Shown: positions 44,531 to 53,530 of the stretch, in pieces
Layout of the letters: each line of letters starts with the position of its first letter
Numbering within the stretch: position 1 is the stretch's first letter
Source of the DNA: Streptomyces sp. TSRI0107
GTDB lineage: Bacteria; Actinomycetota; Actinomycetes; Streptomycetales; Streptomycetaceae
Length of the DNA: 64,000 nucleotides
Assembly (NCBI RefSeq): GCF_001905845.1
Contig: NZ_LIVZ01000003.1
Location: 679,721-743,720, forward strand
Direction of reading: 5' to 3'
Notes under the pieces: generated by a model
Told to the model about the DNA's origin: nothing
Seen by the model: the letters and a program-made list of their open reading frames with translations, nothing else
Databases searched by the model: none
Program-made: the position numbers and the translations under genes

Positions 44531-45415
44531 GTGCAGTTCCAGCAGCTCCAGTACTTCGTGGCCGTCGCCGAGACCCGGCACTTCACCCGGGCCGCCGATC
44601 TCGTGCATGTCGCCCAGCCCTCGCTGTCGCAGCAGATCAAGGCGCTGGAGCGGGAACTGGGCGCCGATCTGTTCCTGCGGGCGCGCGGCAACATCACGCT
44701 GACCGACGCCGGGGAGGCGCTGCTGCCGCTGGCCCGGCGCATCCTCGCGGACGCGGACACCGCGCGGCACGAGGTGCAGGAGCTGGTGCAGCTGCGGCGC
44801 GGCCGGGTCCGGCTGGGCGCCACCCCGAGCCTGTGCACGGGTCTGCTGCCGGACGTGCTGCGCGCCTTCCACGACCGCTACCCCGGCATTCAGCTGCTGA
44901 TCGAGGAGGGCGGCTCGCACGATCTCGTACGCCACCTCGCGCGCGGCGCCCTGGACCTGGCGCTGGTCGTGCTGCCGCTGCCGACGCCGTCGCCGGCGCT
45001 GACCACGGTCGAGCTGCTGCGGGAGGACCTGGTCGTGGTGTCCTCACCCGAGGCGCCGAAGCCCGGCGGCGGGCGGCGCGCCGTCGACATCGCCGACCTG
45101 GAGGGCGAACGCCTGGTGATGTTCCGGCACGGCTACGACCTGCGCGAACTGACCGTCGCCGCGTGCCGCTCCGCCGGGTTCGAGCCGTCTTTCGCGGTGG
45201 AGGGCGGGGAGATGGACGCGGTGCTGGGCTTCGTCCGGGCCGGACTGGGCGTCGCCGTCGTCCCCCGCATGGTGGCGGCCCGGTCCGGGCGCGGGCTGCG
45301 GGTCACACCGCTGGCCCGGCCCGGACTGCATCGCACCATCGCGCTGGCGCACCGCAGTGACGTGGCGCCGCCTCGGGCCGCGCGGGAGCTGCAGCGGATG
45401 CTGTTGCAGCGGTGA
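44531..45415 (+). CDS. LysR-family transcriptional regulator of sdhCAB
   Basis: A 294-residue LysR regulator read from GTG 44531. The winged helix is at residues 1-60 ([27 protein letters not shown]), and the effector domain is about 90-290 ([18 protein letters not shown]...). Divergent placement from sdhC with a dyad operator between them strongly suggests it controls the sdh operon and itself; this is inference from family behaviour. The effector is unknown. It converges on rmdA with a hairpin in the 36-base gap. Confidence 0.87.
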   Translation: MQFQQLQYFVAVAETRHFTRAADLVHVAQPSLSQQIKALERELGADLFLRARGNITLTDAGEALLPLARRILADADTARHEVQELVQLRRGRVRLGATPSLCTGLLPDVLRAFHDRYPGIQLLIEEGGSHDLVRHLARGALDLALVVLPLPTPSPALTTVELLREDLVVVSSPEAPKPGGGRRAVDIADLEGERLVMFRHGYDLRELTVAACRSAGFEPSFAVEGGEMDAVLGFVRAGLGVAVVPRMVAARSGRGLRVTPLARPGLHRTIALAHRSDVAPPRAARELQRMLLQR

Positions 45416-45426
45416 GGGCCGTTCAA

Positions 45427-45445
45427 GTTCCGGTCGCGCCGGAAC
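45427..45445. terminator. Short hairpin between lysR and rmdA ends
   Basis: GTTCCGG (45427-45433) pairs with CCGGAAC (45439-45445), loop TCGCG, in the 36-base gap of two converging genes. Confidence 0.6.
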
Positions 45446-45451
45446 GGGCTC

Positions 45452-47593
45452 TCACCCCGCCGCGTCCGCCAGCGCCAGCTCGTGGAGGCGCTCCGGGGGG
45501 CCGGGGCGGGCGTAGTACCAGCCCTGGGCCGTGTCGCAGCCGAGTATGCGGAGCTGGTCGGCCTGGGCGCCCGTCTCCACGCCCTCGACCGTGACCGTGA
45601 GGTCCAGGCTGTGGGCGAGGGAGACGATCCCCTCGACGATCTTCAGGTCGACGGGGTCGGCCGGGAACTGCTGCATGCCCTGGGTGAACGAGCGGTCCAG
45701 CTTGAGGATGCTCACCGGCAGGCGGCGCAGGTTGGCGAGATTGGAGTAGCCGGTGCCGAAGTCGTCCAGGGCGATGTCCACGCCCATCTCGGCGAGCCGG
45801 CGCAGCGGCTTGAGGAGATCGTCGTCGGCGCCGATCAGGGCGGACTCGGTGACCTCCAGGCACAGGGCGTCGGGGGCGACGCCCGCCGCCTCCAGGATGT
45901 CGACGGTGTCCTGGACCAGACCGGGATGGGTGAGCTGGCAGGGCGAGAGGTTGACGTTGATGCGCAGGGGCGCCGTCGAGGTGGCGGCGTAGCGTTCGCG
46001 CCACTCCTTGGCCTGCCGTACCGACTGCTCCAGCACCCAGCGGCCGAGCGGGACGATCAGGCCGGTGTGCTCGGCGAGCGGGATGAACCGGTCGGGGCCG
46101 AGCACACCGTGCTGCGGGTGCAGCCAGCGCACCAGCGCCTCGGCGCCGCGCACGCTGCCGTCGCCGAGGTGGACCAGCGGCTGGTACTCGATGAAGAACT
46201 CGCCGCGCTCCAGCGCGGTGGGCAGCGCGGTGGTGAGGCCGTGCCGGGTGATGGCGCGGGCGTCGGCCTCGGCGTCGGCCAGCTCGGAGCGGTTGCCGCC
46301 CGCCGACTTCGCCCGGTACATGGTGATGTCGGCGCTGCGCAGCACCTCCGCCGCGCTGCGCTCCCCCGCCGGGCCCTCGACGATGCCGATGCTGCCGCGC
46401 ACGGTGAGCTCACGGCCGTCGACACTGACGGGCGCCACCAGCGCGTTCATGATCCGGGCGGCCAGTTCGTCGACCTCGCGCTCGGTGTCGGGGCCGGTGG
46501 TCAGCGCCACGAACTCGTCGCCGCCGAGCCGGGCGACCATCTCGCCGGGCGCGGCGGTGCAGGCCTGCAGCCGGTCGGCGACCTCGACGAGCAGCCGGTC
46601 GCCGGCCGCGTGACCGAGGCTGTCGTTGATGGTCTTGAACCCGTCGAGGTCGAGGTAGCAGAGCCCGAAGCGCTGGCCGGGGCCCGCGTTCAGGGCCTTC
46701 TCCAGGCGCTCGAAGAACAGCGTGCGGTTGGGCAGGCCGGTGAGGGCGTCGTGGGTGGCCTCGTAGCGCAGCCGCAGATTGAGCAGCCGGCGCTCGGTGG
46801 TGTCCTCCATGAGGGCGAGCTGGTACTGCGGGCGGCCGTCGGGGTCACGCAGCAGGGAGACCGTGAGGTTGGTCCACAGGACCGTTCCGTCGGGGCGGTA
46901 GAAGGCCTTCTCCACGTGGTAGTGCTCGCGCTCGCCGCGCACCAGCTCCTCGTAGAGCCGCCACACCTGGGGGGCGTCCTCGGCGTGCGTCCACTCGCGG
47001 ACGTTGCGCCCGCGCACGTTCTGCTCGCCGCCGCCGAACATCCGCAGCAGGGCACCGTTGACCTCCAGGACGTTGCCGTCCAGGTCGGCGATGCCGATCC
47101 CTATCGCCGCGCCTTCGAACACCGCGCGGAAACGGGCCTCGCTGGCGTGCAGCGCCTGGGCGACGACGCCCTGGGCGCGCAGCGCGGCCTGCGCGATCGA
47201 CTCCTGCTCGGCGAGGGTGCGTTCGCGCAGCGCCTGGGCGAACCCGGCGGCCATGGCGTGCTGGAGCCGCGCCGACCGGGCCCGCAGGTCCTCCTGGTCG
47301 CCGCCCTCGCCGCAGTAGAGCACCAGATAGGCGTCCACGCAGTCCAGGGTGCGGCTCAGCGACTCGGGGTCGGTGCAGTGCGCGCCGACCAGACCGGCGC
47401 CGACGGCCCGGCCCTCCGCCGCGTCGAAGGTCCTGGCCCGCAGCGCCCGGCTCAACCGCCGGGCCAGCGGCAGCAGTTGCTCCTCGAACTCCGGCCGGGT
47501 CAGGGACGTCACGGTCACCGGGAACACCGCCCGGCTCCAGATCGTGGCGAACCGGCGCAGTCTGTCCTCCGGCGCGTCCGGCTCCGCGCTCAC
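45452..47593 (-). CDS. rmdA: RmdA, PAS-GGDEF-EAL cyclic-di-GMP turnover protein
   Basis: A 713-residue cytoplasmic signalling protein. Domains are an N-terminal helical sensor (1-145), PAS (about 150-270), GGDEF (about 280-435, intact GGDEF at 357-361) and EAL (about 455-705, EAL at 485-487, DDFGTGYSNL present). No RxxD inhibitory site precedes GGDEF. Both active sites look functional, and the S. coelicolor RmdA I recall is a c-di-GMP phosphodiesterase affecting aerial growth. GTG 47593 overlaps the stop of the upstream methyltransferase (GTGA), so the two are made together. Confidence 0.87.
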   Translation of the reverse strand: MSAEPDAPEDRLRRFATIWSRAVFPVTVTSLTRPEFEEQLLPLARRLSRALRARTFDAAEGRAVGAGLVGAHCTDPESLSRTLDCVDAYLVLYCGEGGDQEDLRARSARLQHAMAAGFAQALRERTLAEQESIAQAALRAQGVVAQALHASEARFRAVFEGAAIGIGIADLDGNVLEVNGALLRMFGGGEQNVRGRNVREWTHAEDAPQVWRLYEELVRGEREHYHVEKAFYRPDGTVLWTNLTVSLLRDPDGRPQYQLALMEDTTERRLLNLRLRYEATHDALTGLPNRTLFFERLEKALNAGPGQRFGLCYLDLDGFKTINDSLGHAAGDRLLVEVADRLQACTAAPGEMVARLGGDEFVALTTGPDTEREVDELAARIMNALVAPVSVDGRELTVRGSIGIVEGPAGERSAAEVLRSADITMYRAKSAGGNRSELADAEADARAITRHGLTTALPTALERGEFFIEYQPLVHLGDGSVRGAEALVRWLHPQHGVLGPDRFIPLAEHTGLIVPLGRWVLEQSVRQAKEWRERYAATSTAPLRINVNLSPCQLTHPGLVQDTVDILEAAGVAPDALCLEVTESALIGADDDLLKPLRRLAEMGVDIALDDFGTGYSNLANLRRLPVSILKLDRSFTQGMQQFPADPVDLKIVEGIVSLAHSLDLTVTVEGVETGAQADQLRILGCDTAQGWYYARPGPPERLHELALADAAG

Positions 47594-48402
47594 GCCGTAC
47601 GCCCCACGCCCGCGAAACCGGAGAAGGCATACGGATCCTCGTCCTCCGGTGCGGTGTCCGGCCGCCAGTGCGGCATCGGCACCAGTCCGGGTTCCACCAT
47701 GTCGTACCCCTCGAAGAACCGCGCGATCTCGTCGCGCGAGCGCATGATCAGCGGGTTGCGAATGTCCTTGTATACGTCCACCGCACCCCCGGCCCGCTCC
47801 GGTGGCAGCGGGATTCCCTCGTACGAGGCATGCGTGAGCACCAGCATGCTGCCGGGCGCCAGCGCGTCGCTCAACTGCGCCACCGCCGTGTACGGGTCGT
47901 CCGCGTCCTCCACGAAGTGCAGTATGGCAACGAGGAGCAGGGCCACCGGACGGTTCAGGTCCAGCAGCCGTTCCACCTGGGGGCTCGTCAGGATGTCCTG
48001 CGGCTTGAGCAGGTCCGCGGCGACCACGTCCGCGTCCTCGTTGCCCTCCAGCACCGCCTGGCTGTGCGCGACGGCCACCGGGTCGTGGTCGACGTAGACG
48101 ACCCGGGCGCCGGGGGCGGCCGCCTGGGCGACCTCGTGGACGTTGCCGAAGGTCGGGATGCCGGAGCCCACGTCCAGGAACTGGGTGACGCCCTGGTCCA
48201 CGGCGTAGCGGACCGCGCGGCGCATGAACGCCCGGTTCGCCTGCATGATCTTGGGGAGGCCCGGCATGAACTCCATGGCCCTGCGGGCCGCTTCCCGGTC
48301 GACCTCGAAGTTGTGCGAACCGCCCAGGTAGTAGTCGTAGATTCGCGAAACGCTCGGCACCGAGATGTCGATGCTCCGTGGGGCCCAGGCGGGACGCTCC
48401 AT
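47590..48402 (-). CDS. DUF574/SAM-dependent methyltransferase coupled to rmdA
   Basis: A 270-residue protein of the actinobacterial S-adenosylmethionine methyltransferase family (PF04672). Typical blocks are SVSRIYDYYLGGSHNFEVDREAA, ANRAFMRRAVRYAVDQGVTQFLDVGSGIPTFGNVHEVAQ and VVYVDHDPVAVAHSQ. The fold is clear but substrates of the family are unknown. Its TGA overlaps the rmdA start, which ties it to c-di-GMP signalling. The family is greatly expanded in Streptomyces, often beside regulatory genes. Confidence 0.88.
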   Translation of the reverse strand: MERPAWAPRSIDISVPSVSRIYDYYLGGSHNFEVDREAARRAMEFMPGLPKIMQANRAFMRRAVRYAVDQGVTQFLDVGSGIPTFGNVHEVAQAAAPGARVVYVDHDPVAVAHSQAVLEGNEDADVVAADLLKPQDILTSPQVERLLDLNRPVALLLVAILHFVEDADDPYTAVAQLSDALAPGSMLVLTHASYEGIPLPPERAGGAVDVYKDIRNPLIMRSRDEIARFFEGYDMVEPGLVPMPHWRPDTAPEDEDPYAFSGFAGVGRTA

Positions 48403-48756
48403 CTATCTCTCCAAGGCATAGGCGGTCCGGTGTTCGAGCTGAGGCTACTGATCGCCCGCCAAACGGGCGAGCCGAAACGGAAATTGACCATCCGTTCCCG
48501 GTCACTGCCTGCGGCACGTGCCGAATTGACGCCCGCAATCCTCTACGCGAGGTATCGAGGGCATTCCGGAGAGTTCCGATGCGTGGAGGGAAGAGGAGAG
48601 AAGGGCAGGGAAGAGCGGAAGAAGGCGGGTAGAAGGAGAGGAATGCCGAAGAGTCCCGGCGAATGACGGCAAACCGGCCACCGGGAACGGGTCCGCCCCC
48701 TGCCAGGGGAGCGGCAGGGGGCGGAGACGGGACACGCGGGTCGCTGTGCGGGGCGG
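48403..48756. other. Intergenic stretch with polypurine run and terminator
   Basis: Upstream of the methyltransferase there is a long purine-rich run on the + strand, about 48584-48645, with only scattered pyrimidines. No gene is supported on either strand. The right end holds the terminator of the lipoprotein gene. The promoter of the methyltransferase-rmdA pair should lie in the left part; no confident -10/-35 was seen. Confidence 0.5.
48692..48724 (-). terminator. Terminator of the repeat lipoprotein gene
   Basis: CCGCCCCCTGCC (48692-48703) pairs with GGCAGGGGGGCGG (48712-48724) with a single-base bulge and an 8-base loop. Confidence 0.65.
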
Positions 48757-49725
48757 CTACTCCTTCTCGGGCGCGCCGATCGGCTTTCCGTCGGGCGCCA
48801 CGGCGTACCAGGTGCCGCCCACGCCCTGTCCGTTGGTGTCACCCGGTGCGTTGTCACCGCTGAAGGTGTAGATGGGCCAGCAGTTGACCGTCTGCTGCTT
48901 GGTCCCGTCCGGGCGGGTGAAGCTCATCAGTCCCTTCTTCTGCACCCCCTTCGTGTCGTCGGCGGCGACCGGCGCGACGACCGGCCAGTTCTCCAGGCAG
49001 GCGCCCGTGCAGTTGGAGACCGGCTCGGGCCAGGCCTCGTCCTTCATGAAGCGGTAGACCGTCATGCCGTTCTTGTCGACGACGATCTCCCCGAGCTTGG
49101 GGTCCTTGCGGGTGGACAGCCCCGGCAGGTCGGCGAGAGCGGCCTTCTTGCCGTCGGGGGCGAGCGCGTACCAGGTGCCGCCGACGCCCTGCCCCTTGGT
49201 GTCGCCCGCGTTGACGTCCTTGGCGTAGCGGTACGCCGGCCAGCCGTCGACCGTAAGCTGCTTGGTGCCGTCGGCGCGGGTGACCTCGCCGAGCAGCTTC
49301 TTGTCGATGCCGGCGCCGGCCGAGGCGTCGTCCGCGGGGACCGGGGGCCAGGCGGTGGCGCAGTCGCCGTCGCAGTTGGACTTGGCGGGGTCCGCGGTGT
49401 CCTTGTCGAAGCGGTACAGGGTGCGGCCGTCGGCGTCGGTGAGGACGTTGCCGAGTTCCGCGTTCACGGAGACGCCGAGCTTGCCGGCGGGAGCCGACTC
49501 GGCGGCGGCGTTCTGCTCGTCCTTCGCGCCGGTGCCGGCGCCGGCGTCGGCACCGGCGCCGCTGTTCCCGATGCCCGTGCCGCCGTAGCCGCCGGCCGCG
49601 GCCGTGGCGCCGACGTTCTGACTGGCCGGCTGGGTACCTCCGCCGTCCTGGCCGCACGCCGTCGTCAACGCCAGCACAGCCACGGCACCCGCCGCGAGTG
49701 AGGCGCTCCGCCAGGAGGTCTTCAT
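48757..49725 (-). CDS. Lipoprotein with four Lipoprotein_15 (secreted repeat) units
   Basis: A 322-residue lipoprotein. The signal is MKTSWRSASLAAGAVAVLALTTAC with lipobox LTTAC. A Gly/Ala-rich linker (about 25-75) follows, then two homologous modules of about 110 residues, each made of two PF03640-type repeats. Examples are LTDADGRTLYRFDKD, GDCATAWPPV, TKQLTVDGWPAYRYAKD and GVGGTWYALAPDG. Function of the repeat is unknown; relatives are abundant secreted proteins. ATG 49725 has GGGGAG at proper spacing; the TTG six bases earlier is less likely. I recall a similar lipoprotein at this position in S. coelicolor (SCO0930). Confidence 0.88.
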   Translation of the reverse strand: MKTSWRSASLAAGAVAVLALTTACGQDGGGTQPASQNVGATAAAGGYGGTGIGNSGAGADAGAGTGAKDEQNAAAESAPAGKLGVSVNAELGNVLTDADGRTLYRFDKDTADPAKSNCDGDCATAWPPVPADDASAGAGIDKKLLGEVTRADGTKQLTVDGWPAYRYAKDVNAGDTKGQGVGGTWYALAPDGKKAALADLPGLSTRKDPKLGEIVVDKNGMTVYRFMKDEAWPEPVSNCTGACLENWPVVAPVAADDTKGVQKKGLMSFTRPDGTKQQTVNCWPIYTFSGDNAPGDTNGQGVGGTWYAVAPDGKPIGAPEKE

Positions 49726-49949
49726 CGTCAACTCCCCATGTCAACAAGCCAGTTGCCGTGACAGCGCCTTGCTGCGCCGCCGCTCGACAGGAGGTACGGG
49801 CGGAGGTGCGGGCGTGTTCAACGGGTGCCGGGATTTCTTTGCCGGGGACGTCCGGGACGACTGCGGACGTTCAAACGCGCGAGCGGTCGATTCGCTCCTT
49901 CGGGGCAATCCCCCCGGTATGCCCGCGTGTCGGCGCCGACACAGGCCTC

Positions 49950-50549
49950 ATGATCTTCGGCGTGCATGGATCCGAACCGACCCATCTCCCCGCCGCCGCA
50001 AGGGTGTTGACGCTCACGGCGTTGACGTGGGCGCTCGTCGGCGCACCGGCCGGCGTCGCGGTCGCCGACTCCTGCGCCTGGTCCTCGACCGGGCCGGGCG
50101 GCACGGTGGCGGTGTCGGTCGCGGGAAGTCTCACGTGCCCGACACCGACGCCCACCCCGACCCCCACACCCACGCCCACGCCCACTCCGCCCCCCGAGCC
50201 TCCGCCGAAGCCGACCCCCAAGCCCTCTCCCCCACCGCCCCCGAAACCCACCCCGACCCCCACACCGAAGCCCGAGCCGCCGCCTCCGCCGCCCCCGCCA
50301 CCGGCCCCCCGGCCCGCGCCTCCGCGCCCCGCCCCGCCGCCGTCCCCCGCACCTCCTCCCCCGCCCGCCCCGACCCCGGAGCCCTCGCCGACGCCCGCCC
50401 CGCGCCCCTCCGCGACCCCGGTGAGCTACCCGGAGTACCGCACGCCGCCGCGTCCGCGGCAGACCCGGCACGCTCCCTCGCCGGTCACCTACGTCCTGCT
50501 CATCACCGCGCCCGCGGTGGTCGCCGTCGCCGCGCTGCGTCCGCGCTGA
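49950..50549 (+). CDS. Secreted proline-rich, membrane-anchored protein
   Basis: A 199-residue protein. An N-terminal signal region ends near residue 39 (GAPAGVAVADS). A short segment with two cysteines (CAW, LTC) follows, then about 105 residues of Pro with Thr, Lys, Glu and Ala (PTPTPTPTPT, PPPPPPPPPAP). A C-terminal membrane helix (VTYVLLITAPAVVAVAAL) has the short basic tail RPR. The stiff proline segment could span the cell wall, holding the N-terminal disulfide domain at the surface. No enzyme motif. ATG 49950 is the best start because it places the signal peptide first. Confidence 0.75.
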   Translation: MIFGVHGSEPTHLPAAARVLTLTALTWALVGAPAGVAVADSCAWSSTGPGGTVAVSVAGSLTCPTPTPTPTPTPTPTPTPPPEPPPKPTPKPSPPPPPKPTPTPTPKPEPPPPPPPPPAPRPAPPRPAPPPSPAPPPPPAPTPEPSPTPAPRPSATPVSYPEYRTPPRPRQTRHAPSPVTYVLLITAPAVVAVAALRPR

Positions 50550-50565
50550 TCCCTGGAGGAATCCG

Positions 50566-51330
50566 TTGCCGGAATGGCTTGTTCTCACCCTCGCGATGCT
50601 GGCCGCCTGTGCCGTGGTCGTCGCCATCACCCTGCTGCGGCACCGCACCGCCGACGACGACGAGGACCCGAGCGAGACCCCGGACGTCATCGAGTACATG
50701 ACGATGTGGATCGGTGTGGTCTACGCCATCGTTCTCGGCCTGGCCATCGCGGGTGTCTGGGAGGCGCGGGGTGTCGCCGAGGACCACGTCCGCGCCGAGG
50801 CCCAGGCGCTGCACGAGATCTCGGAGCGGGTACGGGTCTATCCGCCCGACGTCCGCGACCGCATCCGGGAGGATGTCAACACCTACGTCGGACACGTCGT
50901 CACCACCGAGTGGAAGGCGATGGCCGACCGCGGTGAGGTCACCGAGCGCGGGACCCGGCTGATGGACCGCATCCGCACGGACGTCACGGACTACCAGCCG
51001 AAGAACGACTTCGAGGCCCAGGCCTACCAGCCGCTCATGGACCAGGTCACCGCCGCCGACCAGGCCCGCAACGCCCGCGCGAGCTCGACGGGGGCGACCA
51101 TGCCGGGCGTGGTGTGGTTCGGTCTGGTCATCGGAGCCGTGATCACCGTCGGGATGGTCCTCGCCCTGCAGATCCGGCGCACCCCCCGGGAACTGATCCT
51201 CGCCGGGCTGTTCTCGGCGCTGATCGCCTTCCTGCTCTTCCTCATCTGGGACTTCGACGCACCGTACAGCCGGGGCATCACGGCCACGGCGGATCCGTTC
51301 CTGGAGCTCTTCCCCGGCGTCAAGGGCTGA
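50566..51330 (+). CDS. DUF4239 membrane protein
   Basis: A 254-residue protein with four hydrophobic helices: residues 4-24, 48-66, about 180-203 and 210-230. A charged helical soluble segment lies between helices 2 and 3 (RVRYPPDVRDRIREDVNTYV type). This is the layout of DUF4239, a family distantly like bestrophin channels. Function is not known. The start is TTG 50566 with GGAGGA at 50555-50560. It is 16 bases after the proline-rich gene and so probably co-transcribed with it. Confidence 0.82.
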   Translation: MPEWLVLTLAMLAACAVVVAITLLRHRTADDDEDPSETPDVIEYMTMWIGVVYAIVLGLAIAGVWEARGVAEDHVRAEAQALHEISERVRVYPPDVRDRIREDVNTYVGHVVTTEWKAMADRGEVTERGTRLMDRIRTDVTDYQPKNDFEAQAYQPLMDQVTAADQARNARASSTGATMPGVVWFGLVIGAVITVGMVLALQIRRTPRELILAGLFSALIAFLLFLIWDFDAPYSRGITATADPFLELFPGVKG

Positions 51331-51341
51331 CGGCCTCGCCG

Positions 51342-51385
51342 GGGAGGACGCCGGGCCGGCCCGCGCCCGGCCGCGCAGGCCTCCC
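51342..51385. terminator. Hairpin between convergent DUF4239 and repeat-protein genes
   Basis: GGGAGG (51342-51347) pairs with CCTCCC (51380-51385), enclosing an inner stem CCGGGC/GCCCGG (51351-51356 with 51365-51370). Confidence 0.55.
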
Positions 51386-51388
51386 GGG

Positions 51389-52492
51389 TCAGATCCGCTT
51401 CTCGGAACGGCGCCGCAGCCAGAACACCCCGCCGCCGATGACGGCCGCGCCGACCAGGCCGCCGCCGATGGCCATGTCGGCCGTCGTGGCACCGGAGGAG
51501 ACGCTGCCGCCGACACCACCGCGGACACCGCCGAGGACGGTGAAGGCGGCCGGGCGGGTCAGGGTCTTGCCGGAGCAGTGGACCGTGATGTCGTAGGAGC
51601 CGGGGCGGGCGTTGTCGTGGATGGTGGCGGTGCCCCGGGCCGTCTCGTTGCCGCCGCGGCTCGCGCTGAGGTTGGTGGTCGGGAACGCGTTCGAGGTGGC
51701 GGTGCCGCCGCGGGGGCAGCCGTCGACGCTGATCGTGAGCTGTCCGCCGGGGGCGATCACGCTGGGCGACGCGATGATGTTGCTCGGGGAGTCGCCATGG
51801 TGGCCGTTGCCACCCTGGTTGCCGTTCCCACCCTGGTTACCGTTGCCGCCCTGGCCGTTGCCGTGCCCGTTGCCGCCCTGGCCGTTCCCGCCTTGGCCGT
51901 TCCCGTTCCCGTTCCCGCCCTGCCCGTTCCCGTTTCCGTTCCCGCCCTGCCCGTTGCCACGGCCGTTGCCGCCCTGACCGTTCCCGCCCTGGCCGTTCCC
52001 GCCCTGGCCATTGCCGTTCTGGTCGCCACGGCCTCCCTGACCGTTGCCCCCTTGCCCGTTCCCGCCTTGCCCGTTACCCCCTTGCCCATTGCCACCCTGG
52101 CCGTTGCCGTTCTGGCCATTGCCGCCTTGACCATTGCCGCCTTGACCATTGCCGCCTTGACCGTTGCCGCCTTGGCCATTGCCCCACTGCCCGTTGCCAC
52201 CCTGACCGTCACCCCCCTGCCCGTTGCCACCCTGGCCATTGCCGTTCTGGCCATTGCCGCCCTGCCCGTCACCTCCCTGGCCATTGCCGCCCTGACCGTT
52301 CCCCCACTGGTTGAAGCCCTGGCCCTGGCCCTGCTCGCCATTGCCACCCTGATCGAAGCCCTGGTTGCCAATGCCATTGCCATTGCCGTTTCCGTTGCCG
52401 CCCGGGCCGTCCCAAGCGACGGCCGAGGGGGCGGAGACGACGAGGGCGGCGACCGCGGCGGCGGACACCGCCAGGGCACGTGACTTACGCAT
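51389..52492 (-). CDS. Surface protein with about 200 residues of Gly/Asn/Gln pentad repeats
   Basis: A 367-residue exported protein. The signal peptide is residues 1-26 (ending SAVA). Residues about 29-235 are low complexity, built from pentads such as GQGGN, GQNGN and GNGNG, with almost no hydrophobic residue. An Ig-like domain (about 236-325) follows with one cysteine pair (DGCPRGG, VHCSGK). A membrane helix (about 340-359) and the tail RRRSEKRI close it. The layout is that of a wall-anchored surface protein, although no LPxTG is visible. The divergent neighbour is a class F sortase. The DNA is a 15-base repeat array prone to length change. Confidence 0.8.
   Translation of the reverse strand: MRKSRALAVSAAAVAALVVSAPSAVAWDGPGGNGNGNGNGIGNQGFDQGGNGEQGQGQGFNQWGNGQGGNGQGGDGQGGNGQNGNGQGGNGQGGDGQGGNGQWGNGQGGNGQGGNGQGGNGQGGNGQNGNGQGGNGQGGNGQGGNGQGGNGQGGRGDQNGNGQGGNGQGGNGQGGNGRGNGQGGNGNGNGQGGNGNGNGQGGNGQGGNGHGNGQGGNGNQGGNGNQGGNGHHGDSPSNIIASPSVIAPGGQLTISVDGCPRGGTATSNAFPTTNLSASRGGNETARGTATIHDNARPGSYDITVHCSGKTLTRPAAFTVLGGVRGGVGGSVSSGATTADMAIGGGLVGAAVIGGGVFWLRRRSEKRI
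51796..52394 (-). repeat. Tandem 15-base coding repeats of the Gly/Asn/Gln protein
   Basis: Successive 15-base units encode GQGGN-type pentads with synonymous variation (for example GGCAACGGGCAGGGC-like units), broken by short variants. This array is likely to vary in copy number between strains. Confidence 0.75.
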
Positions 52493-52825
52493 GTGATCCT
52501 CCGCAGAAGACGCCCCGGAGTCCGTCCCCGGTCGATCGGCGAGAAAGCGCCTCCGGAACGACCCTCAGTTGCGCTGCGCCCGCCCGCATTTCGGCGATGG
52601 TCCGTCCTGGTGAGGCAACACGCCGGGCGAAAACCGCACAATCGGATATTGCCGCAGGTCACGGACCGGCAGAATTTTCCTGGTCACGGCAACTCGGATG
52701 GCGCACCCGCCCTTCTCCCGGCCCACCCGTTCGCCTCCGCCCCGTCGCCGGTTTCGGAAGCGGCATTTAGCGTTCTGGTATGCGCGAATTGACGCGGCGA
52801 CGGCCGCGTCGAAAGGGGATGGCGT
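52493..52825. other. Divergent promoter region of repeat protein and sortase
   Basis: A 333-base non-coding region. No convincing open frame lies on either strand. It contains somewhat AT-richer spots (AGAATTTTCC near 52672; GGCATTTAGCG near 52763) that may hold promoters. GAAAGGGG lies just before the sortase start. No clear dyad operator was found. Confidence 0.5.
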
Positions 52826-53497
52826 ATGTCTGCATCCGAGCTGTCCGAGCTGGCCGAAGAGGAGGAGCGGCGGAGGAGGCGCGCCCCCTGGGGCGTGATA
52901 GCGCTTGTTCTGCTGACCGGTCTCGCGCTCATTCGGAACGGTTCGGGCGAGTTCGACGTGGGCCCGCCCCAGCCCGCGTCGGCGGCCGCGGCAGACAGCT
53001 CCGCCGTCTCCGGCACCTTCGGTCAGGCCGCGCAACCGCTTCCGTTCGCGGTGCCGGACCGCGTCAGGATTCCGTCGATCCAGGTGGACGCGCCGGTGAC
53101 GGCGGTCGGTCTGGACTCCGAGGGCTGGGTGGCCGCGCCGCCGGCGGAGAACCCGAATCTCGCCGGCTGGTTCACCGGCGCGGTCTCGCCCGGCGAGAAA
53201 GGCACGGCCGTGGTCGTCGGCCATGTGGACAACCAGCAGGGACCCGCCGTGTTCTACGGCCTGGGCGCATTGAAGAAGGGAAGTCACGTCGAGGTGGCGC
53301 GCCAGGACGAAAAGACGGCCGTGTTCGAGATCTACGGCGTCGAGGTGTTCGACAAGAACAATTTCCCCGGCGACCGGGTCTACGCCTCCAAGGGCGCCCC
53401 CGAACTGCGGGTCATCACCTGTGGGGGCGGTTTCTCCCAGCAGAGCGGCTACGACGGCAACGTGGTGGCCTTCGCCCGCCTGATCGAGGTCCGCTGA
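52826..53497 (+). CDS. Class F sortase
   Basis: A 223-residue membrane-anchored transpeptidase. A cytoplasmic Glu/Arg-rich N-terminus is followed by one helix (about 21-37, WGVIALVLLTGLALI). The sortase barrel holds catalytic H133 (VVVGHVDNQQ), C199 (LRVITCGG) and R218 (AFARLI). Class F enzymes in actinobacteria are poorly characterised and their sorting signals are not well known. The divergent repeat protein is an obvious candidate partner. It has its own ribosome site, GAAAGGGG. Confidence 0.88.
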   Translation: MSASELSELAEEEERRRRRAPWGVIALVLLTGLALIRNGSGEFDVGPPQPASAAAADSSAVSGTFGQAAQPLPFAVPDRVRIPSIQVDAPVTAVGLDSEGWVAAPPAENPNLAGWFTGAVSPGEKGTAVVVGHVDNQQGPAVFYGLGALKKGSHVEVARQDEKTAVFEIYGVEVFDKNNFPGDRVYASKGAPELRVITCGGGFSQQSGYDGNVVAFARLIEVR

Positions 53498-53530
53498 ACG
53501 GACCCCGACCCGGCGGGCGGCGGCGCGCCG

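Noticed and set aside
45482..48097. An 871-codon frame opposite rmdA and the methyltransferase
   Set aside because: Antisense shadow; both minus-strand genes have complete catalytic motifs.
48584..48645. Polypurine run considered as a coding or triplex-forming element
   Set aside because: No frame with protein character, and the run is imperfect; recorded only as part of the intergenic region.
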